A DNA stretch of 64,000 nt, from positions 66,400,201 through 66,464,200 of the forward strand of contig CM059562.1 in the NCBI GenBank assembly GCA_030386875.1, in the 5' to 3' direction. Below are positions 1 through 13,797 of the stretch, in pieces. This stretch comes from Morinoia aosen. Taxonomy: Eukaryota; Arthropoda; Malacostraca; Amphipoda; Talitridae. Under the pieces are notes generated by a model that had not been told where the DNA came from, did not search any database, and worked only from the letters and a program-made list of their open reading frames with translations. Position 1 is the stretch's first letter. Each line of letters starts with the position of its first letter. The position numbers and the translations under genes are program-made.

Positions 1-1754
1 TTTCTCATGGATTAAAAATGAAAAATACAATGGTCTTGGAGTCATTTAAGCGCCTAGTGAAGAGCGTACCGAAATATAAACGCTTAGCTTTATTTACAGT
101 CGTAGGAGATGACCAAAAAATCTCTTTCCAACTGCGCTGGTACAAATTCGCTGGAGCTGAAATAAAAATAAAATTGATGCAAAACCGCATAAGAAAGTGT
201 CAATATTAGTATATGTGAGAAATTGTACAGCATTGTTGAGTGTCAGGTGAAAATCAGGGGCATAAAGTCGTGGGTAGTTTGAAATTATTTAAATGGTGAA
301 AAATTAAAGTTGGTGAAAAATAATTTTCGTATATTAAGATTTAGAGAGCGTATGTATAGAATATTAAAGGCAAACTCGGCTGAAGGAAACACAAACCTTA
401 AGTGAGTTATCTTACAAGAAATGTTACGGAGAATTCTAACCGTTAATTACCTAGGCTACAGCTTTCCTTTTTTGTATTAATGACAGTTTCCACTACAGTT
501 TCTCATACCGCACACGAATATTTTACTATCATTTCGAGTGAGTGTTGGCTCTTGGTGAGTATTTGTGTAGACTTAATTTACAGAGAATTATGTCGAATTT
601 TATTGCCCTTAAATTAACGAGTTTTCAAACTATTTTCAATATTGTGTGTGCTACTTCGCAATAATGTTTAAGGCAATTTTTGTTAACGCTTCAACTGTCT
701 TGAATCAAAGAAAATTCATTGTATAAATCTTAACTTAAATTCTCATTCAAAGGCATCCTTCAAAACATTGAAGGTAATAAGAAATTTGTTTAATATATTT
801 CCATCATTTTGGCTAATATACGCCACTACATCTTTCATCCCACTACGGTTCGTAACACGATCGGGCACAGATCACTCCCGTTAGAAGACTCGATCGAGAA
901 AAGGTAGATTTTCTCACCATAGTCGTTCTCTGCCATTGACATCACCATCCTCGTAGTGCCATAAATTGCAAGTATCAAATTTGTCGGCCCAGATTACAAG
1001 GGACCGAGAGCTTCCGCCAATTATAAGCTCCGTGCGATGTCTAAATGTTCGGCTCAACGAGAGAAATGGTTGAAACTTGACTCTGAAGACTATATCGGGT
1101 GAATCTATCATTTAGAGTTTTCCCGACTTGTAATCTGCTTCTGATCCCTGTTATAATCATTTCCTCCTCTTGCTCACTTCTATTGCAGTGTCGCTCTCAA
1201 TTGCATGCATACTTAACTATGTTTGCGATTAGTATCTTCAGAGATCTTAAATTCACTTTTATTTGAGAAAGGCGTTTATTACATTCTCATTGGATTAAAC
1301 CAAATTTCATACATGGCGATTGGCTAACCTGGAGAAAAATATGTGTCGTCCCTTTTTCTAATGATACAGAGCAACCACAGCATGCTTATCTGGAAATTTT
1401 AGGAGCAATGCTAGCCAAGCAGTCCAACTTCAATCGTGTTAACGTTAATGCAATTCTAGGCTATTAACCTTAATTTCCCTCTGTTTTTTGCGTACTAAAC
1501 CTAATAACAAAATTAGATATTACAGACTCCAGAATTAGAATGAGCAGTTTTAACGAAGAAAAAGAATATCAACTGACAGGACACGTTTCTGGGCTCAAAA
1601 GTTGTAGTAAAATATGTCAAAGGAGTTTAAAAATAGCGTGTACAGTGTTCAAATGAATCCCATAGCAACATTCAGTTGAGAAGAGTTACCTGATAAATCC
1701 ATGAATTAGGTATATGAAACATGTTCAGAGCTCGGCATTTTTTCGTCCTTTACC
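1..1754. other. AT-rich stretch with no gene recognised
   Basis: No open frame longer than about 65 codons and no family motif was recognised. A minus-strand frame at 914-1111 contains a W-A-D-K motif that resembles a second minus-strand segment near 47 kb; this is treated as a finding, not a gene. Nothing else is supported. Confidence 0.5.
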
Positions 1755-2040
1755 AATTGATACTCGTTTAGTGATACCAATGGTGAAAATCACTCGTTAA
1801 GTGATACCAATTGATACTCGTTAATTGATACAATTGATACTCGTTAATTGATTCCATTTGATACTCGTTAATTGATACAATTGATACTCGTTAATTGATA
1901 CAATTGATACTCGTTAATTGATTCCATTTGATACTCGTTAATTGATACAATTGATACTCGTTAATTGATACAATTGATACTCGTTTAGAAATACCAATCG
2001 ATACTCGTGAATTGATACCAATTGATAATCGTTAAGTGAT
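1755..2040. repeat. 23/24-bp minisatellite with a 70-bp higher-order repeat
   Basis: The word tactcgttaattgataca recurs with starts at 1815, 1838, 1862, 1885, 1908, 1932, 1955, 1978 and 2002. The spacing runs 23, 24, 23, 23, 24, 23, 23, 24. In the core the three-unit block of 70 bp (two units ending in gatacaatt, one in gattccattt) repeats almost without change. Units at both edges (1761, 1791, 2026) are diverged or carry an insertion, the usual picture of an array whose centre was recently homogenised. The unit is very AT-rich and rich in the TTAATTGAT palindromic core. No coding role is suggested. Confidence 0.97.
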
Positions 2041-5000
2041 ATAAAAATATCCTAAATCGAAATCACCTTTTTACATTGAAACAATCGAAAACGTATTTCT
2101 GAATGAGGCAAACGGGCTAATATTTAGCCAACCTTCTGGTTCATTTGAAAGCTTGAAATGAGCAAATTCATACCATCAATCGATCGTAGTCGACATTTCC
2201 AAAGTCCATAGGTTTTAACTGGCTGTTCAGCGCTTGCTCCTGAACAGAAGTCGGCACCTGATATCATCAATTATTAAGTGAAGAGTCGTAAACATATGAG
2301 TAACCATACTCATTATTTTCCGCTCCCGAGAAGGATTGTGTAGCGTGTATATGGTGTCAAAATTCGCCTGTTAATGAAGCGAATTTACCGGCTTTCAACT
2401 GATTTTGAATTGGCTTTTTATGTGAATCAGAGAAAACGGGTATTCGCACATAGTAATTTTCTTATTTGATAGGAAATATTTAAATCATGCAGTATTCAAA
2501 AAGTAAGTTAAAAAATGCTCTCAAAGACAAGAAAGTGTAGGGTATGTTCAAGCAGAAGCTACGCGATGGCTTAGTGAGTGATTGTATGAGGTACACAAGA
2601 CAATACATTCAGGAAGTCGTTTAATGAGACTGCATCGATTTGAACAAACTGAAATGAACGAAAAATTCTATTGGACGACTGAACACTTCAGTAACACCTC
2701 TCACCAGTTTTGCAAACGTAGCCTTCACGGGGTGAGAATTTCGACGATCACGAGCGCTCCTACGGGCACTATGAATATACACAAAACAAAAGGACTGAAA
2801 ACTATGGAATGACAAGCGGTTCTTGAAACAAAAAAACTGCTACATAGGGTGGTAAGTATGTTTCCTAAATTTATTATCAACTGAATGCGTAGTAATTTTA
2901 GAATACTGGCAAGTAAGGGTACTCTGTGTTCTAAAAGTCAGTCATATATAAAAAAAACACATTCGTTGATCATTTTGGTGAAACTAAAGACTTTACCATT
3001 GAATTGTGCCGAAATACAGCAAATTCTACGTATGAAAACCTAGTGAAAGAAAAGTTTGAAACAAAACCTTTTTCTCAAATCGTCCCATTACATTCGCAAG
3101 CAATTGATGACTGATATTTGCCCTATTCTAAAGAGGAAAATCAATACCTACCACAAAATTAAAATTTAGGATTGGGCTCTTTAACATTCATAATCTTGAC
3201 CCAATCTGTTTTACTAAAATTACTGGGAGGAATAACATTGATCCACAGTGCACAGTGTATCATTATACTTTTCTGATGGCACAAATGAAAGGGAGCGTAT
3301 GAAAAGTTTCCAACCTAAATTTGAGCACTTAGAAATGGACAAGGGTAACTTCATTCTCAGCGAAGAATATTTCCTGGTAGTGCATTCTGTTATGTTAATC
3401 AAGTGCTATTTGAAAGGGAAAAATCGCATTGTGCAAAATGAACGTTGCAAGAGACTCTTCAGAACCTCTTAGCAGATGTCAGTTGATATAGGTGGAATAT
3501 CAATACTTCGATGCTGCAAATATCAGCAATAAAAAAAATTTAAATTCATTCCGGGGAGCACGCTGAGATTTTACAAAAAGCAAATTACACAATATCACAG
3601 AGATGATTTGAACTGTCACACAGCACGCAACATTTGAGAGCAAAATTGCGGCTCTTATCAAGCTGTAGTTGAAGCGTTGCGTGCTCTAAACATGCCCAGC
3701 TCAAGCTCGGCGCAGAATCTATGTTTCATATTTGGTACGGCTTTCAGCCGTGAATTTTCTCTGCTTATCATAAAGTAATGGACAACTGGGGATTTCCGTG
3801 GTTTATCAAATTGGTCTAGTTACGCCGGGTCTAATGATAGCTTCCGAGTAACACATGAGGTGTTTCCTTCGCCCGAGCTACGCCTCCTCGATTCACTTCA
3901 GTCATCAAGCCTCTATTTCGGGCTGAGTCGCTTCCTTCAGCAGTCGCCGGATGCTCCGCTTTTATCCTTCAACTATTTTCAATCTCATGAATACACTCCA
4001 TGTATAATTTTCAACGTATTCTTCATTATTTGAATCGTGTGAGCAGCTCCAAGTGTTTTGCACAATCAATTTTATCTTACAAAATTCACTCAATTTCTTT
4101 ACAAAGTCGGTGTTCTTTTCCTGGAACTGATTTCAACATTACGACAAGTCAACGTCAAACCCATGAGCCGTAAGTCAAAACATTTATTTTCCGTTTTCAA
4201 CTCGTTTATGATGGACCCGCTAATTATCGTGGCGAGCAAGTCTGAAAAACTGCAAGAATTTACGGATGGCAAATTGTTTACTGTATGAGTAATGCAGCCT
4301 CATCTAGTGCACTGCAGCTTGGCCGTCACTTAATTAAGGCTTTTATACGTATTGAGGATACAATCCGGATGCGTTGTCTGGTCTCATTTAGACGGTTTAG
4401 AGTGCTTCTTAATGTGCAATCGTTGAGAACATAATATAACGACCTTCACAACTCTCACCTGAGCATGCTTACAAACGTGAACTTTGAGTGGTCGACCCTC
4501 CATCATCAAGTAATTGCAGCGCTCCAGTCATCTCTGACCATTTTTTGTGCCCTAACTGGCATGCTAGCAGCAGTCACGTACTCTCACTTGATCCCTGAAC
4601 AAGCTAGCTCCGACGCCCGTAAGCAACAAACCATTACTCTAACCATCACTTCCTTCGCTAATTATATTCCTGTTTGCCTAATAAACCATTGCAAGCAAGT
4701 ATTAAGGCAGCGACGCAGGATGCTCGGCTCCTGTTGGTTTTCATGCCCAATTCACTTGTTAATTGACAGCTTTGGGTAATTTGACCGCGGTTATCATGTG
4801 AGGAAGTTGTTTGTAAGATCTCTCTTTCGAGCCACTAAATATCATTTAAAAATGTGTTGGAACAAATATTAACATTCTTGTACGTTATTAGTGTCATCGT
4901 TTTGCCGTGTCTTTATTCATGGTCTGTCATAAGCTTGTGAATTGTTTAATGGAGCTCTGCAATGATACAAAAGTATTAGGGGAATCAATTTCGGCAATTC

Positions 5001-7320
5001 AGAAGGTCTGCCATCTGTTGCACCAAATGTAATACATCGCGCATTGCCTGATAACGAAACTCTGCTGTTTTTTTTTTACAAATGAGCATCAAATGGGCCA
5101 AAACGCCCTTCACTGCAAAACATTTTAAACTATATTGAACGTATTTTCGAAGAGAAGTCATATATTTTACACAATAGAAGCGATTGTACCGTCAGTCTAT
5201 TCTGAACACTATGCATTTTTTACTGCTTTATTGAAAAATTACAGCACCATGAACGAAAGTTTTCATAAAATGGAAATCATCGTTGGATCGCTGTACTTAA
5301 ACGTTTAAATAACGACGAACTCAATTTAGCTCCTGAATATCATAATAGGATGAGAACAATTTCATGAGACGTCTTTATATTGGAAAATTCATGTTAAACA
5401 TGAATATTAAATGGGTAAGGTATAGTTCATTACCAATGGTTATAATTATTGTTATTTTGAAAACCAATTAATATTACCAGACTGTTTTTTTGCGTCATCG
5501 AAATGCTGTTCGACTACCCTTTATAGCAGCTGTTGACCGACTTTTTGTTGGAGACTCCTTTTCCACGATATTTATTTTCTTATTGAATAAGAACTTGTGC
5601 GCCATGAAATTTAACTTCGTTTCGTTTCCTCATTGTATCTACATTTGACTAGCTTCCAGTTCGAAGAAAAGTTTACTTACGTAACTAGATTACAAGCTCG
5701 AAACTGTTGTTCACGCTGTACATCAGAGAAATTGGCAGAAAAATATTTTAAAAGCATTTGAAACGGCGCAATAAATGGGAGGCGGTGTTCGTGTATTTGT
5801 CGTGACACTTCGCAATCGATTCAGGGTAATTCAGTGGAAACGAGCCTCTGTTGAGTAAAATGCGTTATTCACTGGACTCCGGTCTCGTCAATTTGTAATC
5901 GATTAAACCTTTTCGCTAGCTTAGAGAAGCTTGCTATTTGGAAATTGAATCACAGTTCGACCAAAAAAGTTTTATCGCTCATTTCGTACTGCAAGCCCAC
6001 CGTGGTTTTCTATCAACACTGCGCTTTTATTTTGTAACTTTTCATCTTTATGTACGGTTGAATTTGACGGATTGTCGAATTAATGAATGTATGTTACTTC
6101 GAACTTCAAAAAATAAAAAACAATGACCATTCTGAGAACAAGGCTCAAAATCACAGATCTCCATTTTATGATTCATGATCGTATCTTAACATTCTTTGAC
6201 CGTTGAAATGTCTATTAATACTGAATATTTCCCCAAATATAGCATGAGACAGACATGATCGATTTCAAAATATCCATCCTTCATGCACCTGTACATTGCT
6301 GCGAATAAGCTGAATAGGTGTATATGGAGAGAAAAGGGACTTAAGTACTGTCTTTTTTCGATGTCACATGTTGGCGTGGTTTAGGTTTCTGAGTCTTGTT
6401 TGAGGATAATTTTTTTGTAAAGTAAAATATTAATAAACATGACTAGGAGCGCATTTAAAATTGAAACAGCACCTGTGTATTTTAATTAAAAGGGAAATTT
6501 TACATGTATAAACAGCGAACATGTGTCTTTTATCGCTGTGTTTCTAACACCGCACTAAAATTGTATCGTTTACATCATTGAGGAAAGCAAAAATCTTACG
6601 TAATTATTTTAGTATTTCTCATTAGTATAACCAATCCTTCTTCTTCACTCATTTTTGCTCGACTATCGCTTAGAATTAGCTGACGAAATGCATGAAAAGG
6701 AATATTCTTTAAAACCATTTTAGAGGGAAACGACCCAGTGGTATTCAATGTACTGATGGAAGATGAAGAGCAACATTATTTTTACGAGATCTGCAATTAA
6801 ATCATGATCTCTCTCAAACTATTACACTCAATTAAGATAATAAGCTATGAACCTGAGTTAGGAGCTTAGTTATCGTCTGAAGTGCTATCTTCTTAAAAGA
6901 TGAACGTCTCGTAAGGAATTCACCGACTGCAGAACAATGTTAAATTCCTCCGGGATATGAAGTTAAATTAAGATTTGAATTTATGGCTTGAAATGAATGA
7001 GGAACATTTGAAAAATAAGAACTCATTGAATTTCTCAGGTGGAATGAGAAATAAAAAATTATTGAACTTCTCCAGTGAAATGTATGAATATTTTTCTTCG
7101 GACAAAATATGCGTTCTGATGTTTTCACAGACATGCATTTTAAAGGGAAATAATCTTTTTTTCAGAGGAAATGTACTCTAAACGCTGCTACAAGGAGGAA
7201 ATGACGTATCTGAAATAACCTTATTTATCATAAATAGGTGACGATGTTTTTCAATGAATAATCAATGACAACCTACCGTTAAAGAGTTAACAAAATTACC
7301 ACAAAATTCGACTGGCTACC
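2041..7320. other. AT-rich stretch with no gene recognised
   Basis: Only short frames occur, the longest being 104 codons at 4465-4779 (+), which matches no family I know. An inverted repeat of 10 bp (agcacgcaac at 3622-3631, gttgcgtgct at 3676-3685) encloses 44 nt with a weaker inner pairing. A degenerate duplication of about 43 bp is visible at roughly 7010-7090. No transposase, reverse transcriptase or RNA gene was recognised. Confidence 0.45.
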
Positions 7321-7324
7321 AGGT

Positions 7325-7575
7325 TCAGGTCGGACCGCACGTCGAATCACGCATCGTGCGACTCGACTTCGGCGAGGCGTGAAGTTCCCCGGAGACGGTG
7401 GTACGGTGCCGCTCACGTCCAGCAGCGGCCGATGCGTGGCCCACATGTGACGAGCTCAGCTCCGAAGGGGACTGGGTCACAACACCCAAGCGGGTCCACC
7501 GTACGGAACAAGGTTGTCCATTCAGCGCGGGCACGAGTGCGAGCGTTGTGACCGTCAGCACAAAGCTATGACGGT
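7325..7575. other. GC-rich CpG-containing island
   Basis: About 250 bp of GC- and CpG-rich sequence stands out sharply from the AT-rich flanks. Two plus-strand frames and one minus-strand frame stay open through much of it, so openness alone does not choose a strand; third-codon-position GC is only about 60-65 % in each. The 125-codon minus-strand frame at 7325-7702 starts with a hydrophobic stretch but matches nothing I recognise. It could be an exon, a promoter island or part of an old element. Confidence 0.4.
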
Positions 7576-10500
7576 GCAAAGCGAAAGTAAACGGTTGAAA
7601 GTAAAATGACGTTTTACTTGAACTTAATAAATTTATCGCACTTATCAGGTTCATGCCCTTAATTAGTACAGTTAGGAGCAACACAAACACCTTGATACAC
7701 AATTAATAATCGAATGAAATATTTTCACTTTATAGACAGATTAGACACGTTACAAAATTTATTTAATTTTCATACTGGTCGAGGTGCACAAAAATATTAA
7801 GAACTGTGAAATTAAGTACCGATGGCTCCTGTTAGTTCCGAACCATGAGAAAACAGAATAGCGCGTGCAGAAAGCTCGCTGGTTCAGGTATGATTGATCG
7901 ATGTTGCCAGGCCAGGTACTCCAAAAATAAACTAACATTACGCAGAAAATAATAAAAAATAAGAGGTCTAGAAGAGCGGAAGGGCTTATGATATAGTTCC
8001 TTCACCGTACTCGATTGATTTAAATATGACTGAGAATGCATTGTTATTCATTTACTCATTCGTATGTTGAGATGCATGATGCAATGTGTACTTCAACATC
8101 ATCACAATTTTTTAGCCTAAAGATTTTTAGTTTCCTATTCCCTCATGTAGGAATGTACGCAGTTAAAATACGCATATCTAATTGGATTAAATAGTGTGGC
8201 AAATACACACATAATGTTATGACAATATTTAATCTCGAAAAAAAATTTACAGCCCATTGTTCTAACATTATTACAGTTTATTTTTACTTCAGTTGCAGCA
8301 CACATCAATATGCAAATTTGCAGAGTGAACAACTAACCAACCTGTCACTTCTCCGTAATATTGCCGTTTTTCCATGCCATTTGCATCACAGATTCTTCCA
8401 TCCAACGGAAGGGAAGATGAAAATCACAAAGAAAAGGTGATCATAATCTAGCTTGAGCTCATAAGGTAAAGTCAACTTGTGGCGAGAATGCTTACATGGA
8501 TTATCGAAGCAAAAAATTCTCGCTCGCAAGATGTCGTCAGTTCTCACGGTTATGAAACGCCTCCTTGCTCTCCACTACTGAATGAAATTATTACACACGC
8601 CAAAGTGTTATTTTGCTACCCAAAGAAAAAAGGAAACCTGCCCTGAAGGACATTGATTCCAGATCTTCAGAGACTCGCTTCATAGGCAGTAATAATGCGG
8701 GCCACTTTGTATTCACTCCGCAGATGCCGTCACACTCCGACACACTCAACTCTAGACTGGAAATAAAGCATAAAATGTGCTCCAAGGGAACACTGAAATG
8801 CATGGCTGGAAGATAAAAATTTTGAGCAAGGGATTTGCTAAACGTGAGAAGAGTACGATTACGGCTATTTTAATTCATGCTCTGCTGAATGGTTCCTTTT
8901 TGGCAATAGATGCCAATCTGTTCATTTAGAAGCCATCAATTATCCTCCACTATAATAATACGTTCTAGACAAACAGCCACCGTGATATCTACTGTAAATG
9001 AACACGCGTGCATATTAAAATGATCATGGTTATAAATTACCATAGGAGAAAAAATGAACTCAAACCGAATCAAAGCCATGTGATTACTCTACCCATCTAC
9101 GCTGGAAGCACCTCAGCCGAGCTGAGACAGATTGAATCCCATTACGATGATTTCTTGCACCAAGATAGTTTTTTATTTAGCTTTTTAGTAATGGGTGATG
9201 TTACTGTTACTATTTGAAAATATGCTGATTAGCGTTTTTGATGCTTTAGGTTTTGCCTCTATACACAAATGATGCAAAAAATGGTAAGAAGTTAGGAGTT
9301 GAAACGCTAGTATATTGTAAATAAATCAGGGGGCGAGAAAATCCGATTCTCCCTCCATTTGAAAAAATATTATTAAAATGAATTCTTCAATAATGGATTG
9401 TTAAAATTGTTTAGAAATTAAAGTTTATTATTATTCCCCTATATTTTGCGGCAATAAATCCCTGAACTCACTTTAACAATTAGTTCACTGCTGGCTTGCG
9501 ATTCAGAATATGTTTCTGTTTGAGATCTCAATTAATAACTCATCTAGCACCAAGATGCGCAAGTGAGTCATAAATTTTGAATATCAGAACATCTAAATTT
9601 TTATCACAAGTACTGGCCATTGAAGTCTTATCAGCACGCGCAGTGTAATTTAGCATCCAAAACGCGTACTTATCGGCCATTACGACCGTCTCCAGGGCAG
9701 GGGATAATTCTATTTTATACGGCAAAAGTCAGAACCACCACACAAGGTTCGCTTATCTTCCATCTCCTAATTAATATTGGGCATCGCTAAGTATAGATTG
9801 TAGCGAACGTAGAGTCTTTGGCTGGCGCGCCTCCCATTTGATCGGCAACTGCACGTAAGCCGGCCGGCAGCCGCCGCTCTTTGAAGTGAGGCTCGCTCCG
9901 GGACGCTCGCTCCCAAATGATGCCTCATTGTAGGGTACTCGGCAGGAATGTTCCTCGCATCAGATAGAGACATTATTTAGCCGAGCATCTGTCTCACGAC
10001 CAAAAGTTTTGCGCAGCGCCGATAGAAATGTATACTCGCTTTGTAAATCAACCGCACAACAGAACCAACTTATCGGCTCGGTCTCAATTTAGTGATACTG
10101 TGTTTAGTTGATCGGTTTCTCGGTGGGCCGACTAATGGTGTTTTACTGTTGGGGTGAGACGATGGTCGAAACTAATCCTCATGCCGATAAAATCATATCA
10201 GTCTAAATGAGTAACTCGGCCAGCGTTTGAACTTTGAATTTAACGCTCGCCAATTCAAGTGACAGTTGTACATTTAAATGCATGTGTGACGCGTGTCTTA
10301 GCTTGCTCAACGATATCATTAATAAAATAATATTTTCGTTATGATTTAATTTTTACATTCTCGTTTTGAAATTATCATTTGGGACAGAATCGAACTGATC
10401 ATGTTGTTAGGTTTTGATTTCCGTAGAAAATAATGACTGAAAATCTACGTTCAATAGAAAAAGTTGAGTATTCATCATATATTAGTTAAGGTCAACACCC

Positions 10501-12163
10501 TACGCCTCAGAAAATTCATTAGCGTAAGATCCATGTAGGCGTTGATTTGAACCCCGAAAGAAGAAAAGGTTTTCCATCTGGTTGACCGCTCAGCTCGGCC
10601 GCTACCCATGCATACGAATCTGGCGATCAACATGTTAAGTAAAGCCTATAAGTTACGGCGTCTCCATCCATCATGCACGCGTTCAGCAGGTTTCTCATTA
10701 CGAAGAAGGTTCACCTGCCGATACTCTGATTCTTTTCTCTCAACTGATCGATTCCTGGTTAATCAATCAAATCTGAGGACAAGTTTCATCTTTATCTATC
10801 TCTACCTCGGACGCTCAGCGCTCAGATCTGGCTGGAAGACTGGTGAAGTATGATGATGATAATATACAGAGGCTGCTATTCTATAAGATCTATTTTAACT
10901 TTTGCACTGAATCAAGGACTTTAGAAATTATATGCATATTTTTAATCAACTTTCCTCAAAGCTTATCCCAGTGTGTTCTGATGAAGTTCATGCTAGTGAG
11001 GTCGTTTCAAGCACTATAGCTCACATTGTTTTTCTTCGTTGTTATTTTTCAGTAGCTTTCTCGTAACGAGTCAGACTAATTTAATGGACGTATGTATGCA
11101 AAATTGCAGCTCTTCCGTAAAATCTTATCAGATACGAGCTCCAATTGAGGCAATGATCGTACTTTTACAAGCGGATTACATGCAAAGCTTCTCTAATGTC
11201 ACACTATTGAACTAAAGACTTAAGAAGCTACGATGGGTCTTACTCATTACAGGCATGTTTATTGGCAGCGGAACAGACGTATAAGCCATTATTTTGCTCC
11301 GGTTACACCTAAATATTGCTCAAAATTACATAGCAGCTGCATTCACTTTCCTACTACGAATTTTTACTTACGAATTCAGCGGCTTACAAAACAGCGTAGT
11401 AAATATACAAAACCCATTACATGTATAAGACTTACGTATAAATGAAAAAATGCTCTGTGAATATTCCGCTCACGTGTCGGCATCTTTTAGTCTCTCTACC
11501 GTTCACTTAATTTTCAAATATTCATTGTTCAGCTCATGAGTTTAAAATTTCAGTTTATAGTCTTGTCCTTTTATTTCTTTTGAAATTTGCGCAATTGTGA
11601 GCTACGGGAAATTTGTTGACAAAAGCTGTCGAGTTCTTTTTCGAGTTTATAAAAATATGATGCTTTAGCGAGGTACCTCAACCCCTTACGGTTCAGGTGG
11701 AAATAGTTAATTTTTTTCTCTTCTATTGCAGTCAAACTGATTTGAAAAGGGTGTTGTCCCATTTCGAGGAAAGTCTAGAGGTATGATATAAACTTGTTAT
11801 CCCCTGAGGAGCCATCACAGGAAAAGGTATTTTTTAAATAAAGTAATGTATCTGACCATTGTAATGGCAACGTTGTCGCAAAGAATGACCCATCGAACTA
11901 AAAAATTCAAATTTATGGAATTTCCTACCTAAATTACTATCATTTTAATGAATTTGCCGTGTCAGCGCGAGTATTCCCCTAACTAAGCCTTCTCTTAAAT
12001 ACTTTGGTTCACACACCAGAAGATTTTTTGTATTAAAGACTTGAAGTATGTTCATGAATGAATTAGCGAAACTTTCATTCGGTACATTTTTCAACATTTT
12101 CTTTAAAGTAAAAATAATCTTACTGAGAAAATATTAATTGGTATTCGCCCGCTGACCATAGAC
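7576..12163. other. AT-rich stretch with no gene recognised
   Basis: No confident gene. A GC-rich patch near 9815-9930 contains a possible plus-strand exon at 9797-9854, ending in a good donor (AC|GTAAGC) and preceded by a CTAAT branch-like site, but the acceptor is pyrimidine-poor and the 18 codons are not diagnostic. The remaining sequence has only short chance-length frames. Confidence 0.4.
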
Positions 12164-12164
12164 C

Positions 12165-12176
12165 CACACACACACA
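12165..12176. repeat. (CA)6 microsatellite
   Basis: Six uninterrupted CA dinucleotides. It lies about 125 bp upstream of a (TG)11 tract on the same strand, so the two tracts are reverse complements and could pair in a single-stranded state. Confidence 0.9.
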
Positions 12177-12302
12177 TTAAAAATTCGATTTTCCTTGGTC
12201 ATTGCTTTGATTCCAACGCCTGACTTCTACGTCTCGAGTCGCTATTTTTAGACAGGTTGTTGTAGTGGAAGTGTAATACTTGAATGTTAATAATAGTAAA
12301 TT

Positions 12303-12324
12303 TGTGTGTGTGTGTGTGTGTGTG
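12303..12324. repeat. (TG)11 microsatellite
   Basis: Eleven uninterrupted TG dinucleotides, length-polymorphic by analogy with other animal TG tracts. The complementary CA tract lies upstream at 12165-12176. Confidence 0.97.
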
Positions 12325-12325
12325 T

Positions 12326-13608
12326 TGCGTTAAAACAAACAGATGAAACGACTTGTAGTGAATCACTAATCATTTAATTTTTTTCTTTGCATAGGAAATA
12401 TGGTATTCTGCAATAGTTTCACACCTGTTAAAGTGCTATGAACCCTTATAGAAATCCCACGTAAAAAAATCTGTGTCTAGAAATCTAACATCAACTCAAA
12501 AGAGCTATAGCAGCACAACATTTCCTGGGGTAACAATTTTGTACGCAACAAGTCTTGGCTCCATTGTTAGTCACAAGATGATTTCATCGAAAAGAATTTT
12601 GCGCCACACAGACTCCTCAGTCTATCATTACTTATCTTGGCACTAGATCTCCCCGAGTCTGCCTGAGAACTTAATATTGTGTGCAATTTGTTCAATCATC
12701 CGAATCCTATGGAAGCGTTTAACAGCATCTTCATATTCTGTGTATTACCTGGTCTGATGGCCTCAAGTTCAGCCTAAAAAGACGTTGGTGGCGGCAGTGG
12801 CAGTCCAGGAGTGAGTTTTTGTGCACACCACACACGTCTCTAATAAATTTGTTAGCAAGTAATTTAGTTGTGAGGAAGATTAGATCGCTTCGTAAACTGA
12901 GAGAGTTGTTCTCAGAGCACCGACCAGCGGCAGCGAATGTAAGAGTCCGCCTGAAACTGCAGCACTCCAACTTCAGTTGAAGCTCATTTTTGAAGCTTAG
13001 AACATTTTCTTTGTGCGTCACACTTTAATAGTGTCAAATTTATTTCTAAGTCTGAATTGATAACATATTAATGAGCAGTGATGATCAAGAACCCAAAGGG
13101 TTGAAAACATTTTTTTATTTTCTAAACTCTCAATAAATTCAAAAACCTATTTTTACATAAAAGTGCATATAATTCATCTTCCCTATTACACTCTAAAATA
13201 GATTTCAATGAATGGCCTGAAATGAATTAGATTAATTTGAAAAGAAAGCAAAATGTAGCTTCGCAGGTCAGAATTTAAGCGTTTATTTAATTAAATAGTA
13301 CTCCAGGGGCACATTTAATGCACTATTAATCTCTTCAGCGAACCAGGTGAATGCAAAAAATTTCAATCGCTTTGTTTTGCCAGCTCCAGGAATGCTACCG
13401 TTAAGGCCGAATCCTCCTTTGAGGGAATACGAGAGACCTGATTAGTTCTGCATCGTCCAGTTCGAGAAGTTATGAATTTGCCTCATGTTACCTACAGCGA
13501 CGGCCATAAACATAGCCTCGCGTTTTATTTGATTTTTAAGATTACTAAAAGCTTCAAAGGGATGCGGTGCTCGAGGATAACCAATTAAATTTTCATGAGA
13601 CAAGGTCC
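12326..13608. other. AT-rich stretch with no gene recognised
   Basis: A 96-codon minus-strand frame at 12731-13021 matches nothing recognised. No repeat or element signature was seen. Confidence 0.45.
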
Positions 13609-13797
13609 AGTAATCATTTTAAGAGATTTGTTTATACAGATGCAATCCGATGGAATTCCTCAATCAGTTCTCGTTGGGGGCTCATGCATGCATCGCAGGA
13701 CTTTGAAGAATGTAATGAACAGGCAAAAATGGTTGCAAAAAGACTGAGACTTACTCCATTAAATACTGAAAAACTTCCGAGCTTCATGTCTCAATGA
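13609..13797 (+). pseudogene. Carboxylesterase-like fragment (tentative)
   Basis: The frame reads FKRF, then SSRWGLMHASQDFEE, then NEQAKMVAKRLRLTPLNTEK, then LPSFMSQ and a TGA stop. In insect carboxylesterases the stretch after the nucleophile-elbow exon reads roughly FHRAI-QSGSALNPWAL followed by QA-x-x-LAK-x-L-x-x-T and a (L/F)L(R/K) end. The order and spacing of the aromatic start, W-(A/G)-L, E-Q-A and the T-x-x-L-x-x-F tail fit that region. The canonical QSG is not preserved, the frame closes after MSQ, and no GESAGG exon or neighbouring esterase exon was found. It is either a decayed duplicate exon or a chance resemblance. No neighbouring gene supports the call. Confidence 0.3.

Noticed and set aside
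9008-9217. Penelope-like element fragment (SHVITLPIYAGSTSAELRQI)
   Set aside because: Only about 20 residues resemble the linker after the reverse transcriptase; no reverse transcriptase or GIY-YIG motif is nearby.
12165-12324. CA and TG tracts as the arms of a transposon
   Set aside because: Dinucleotide tracts pair trivially; no other inverted similarity flanks them.
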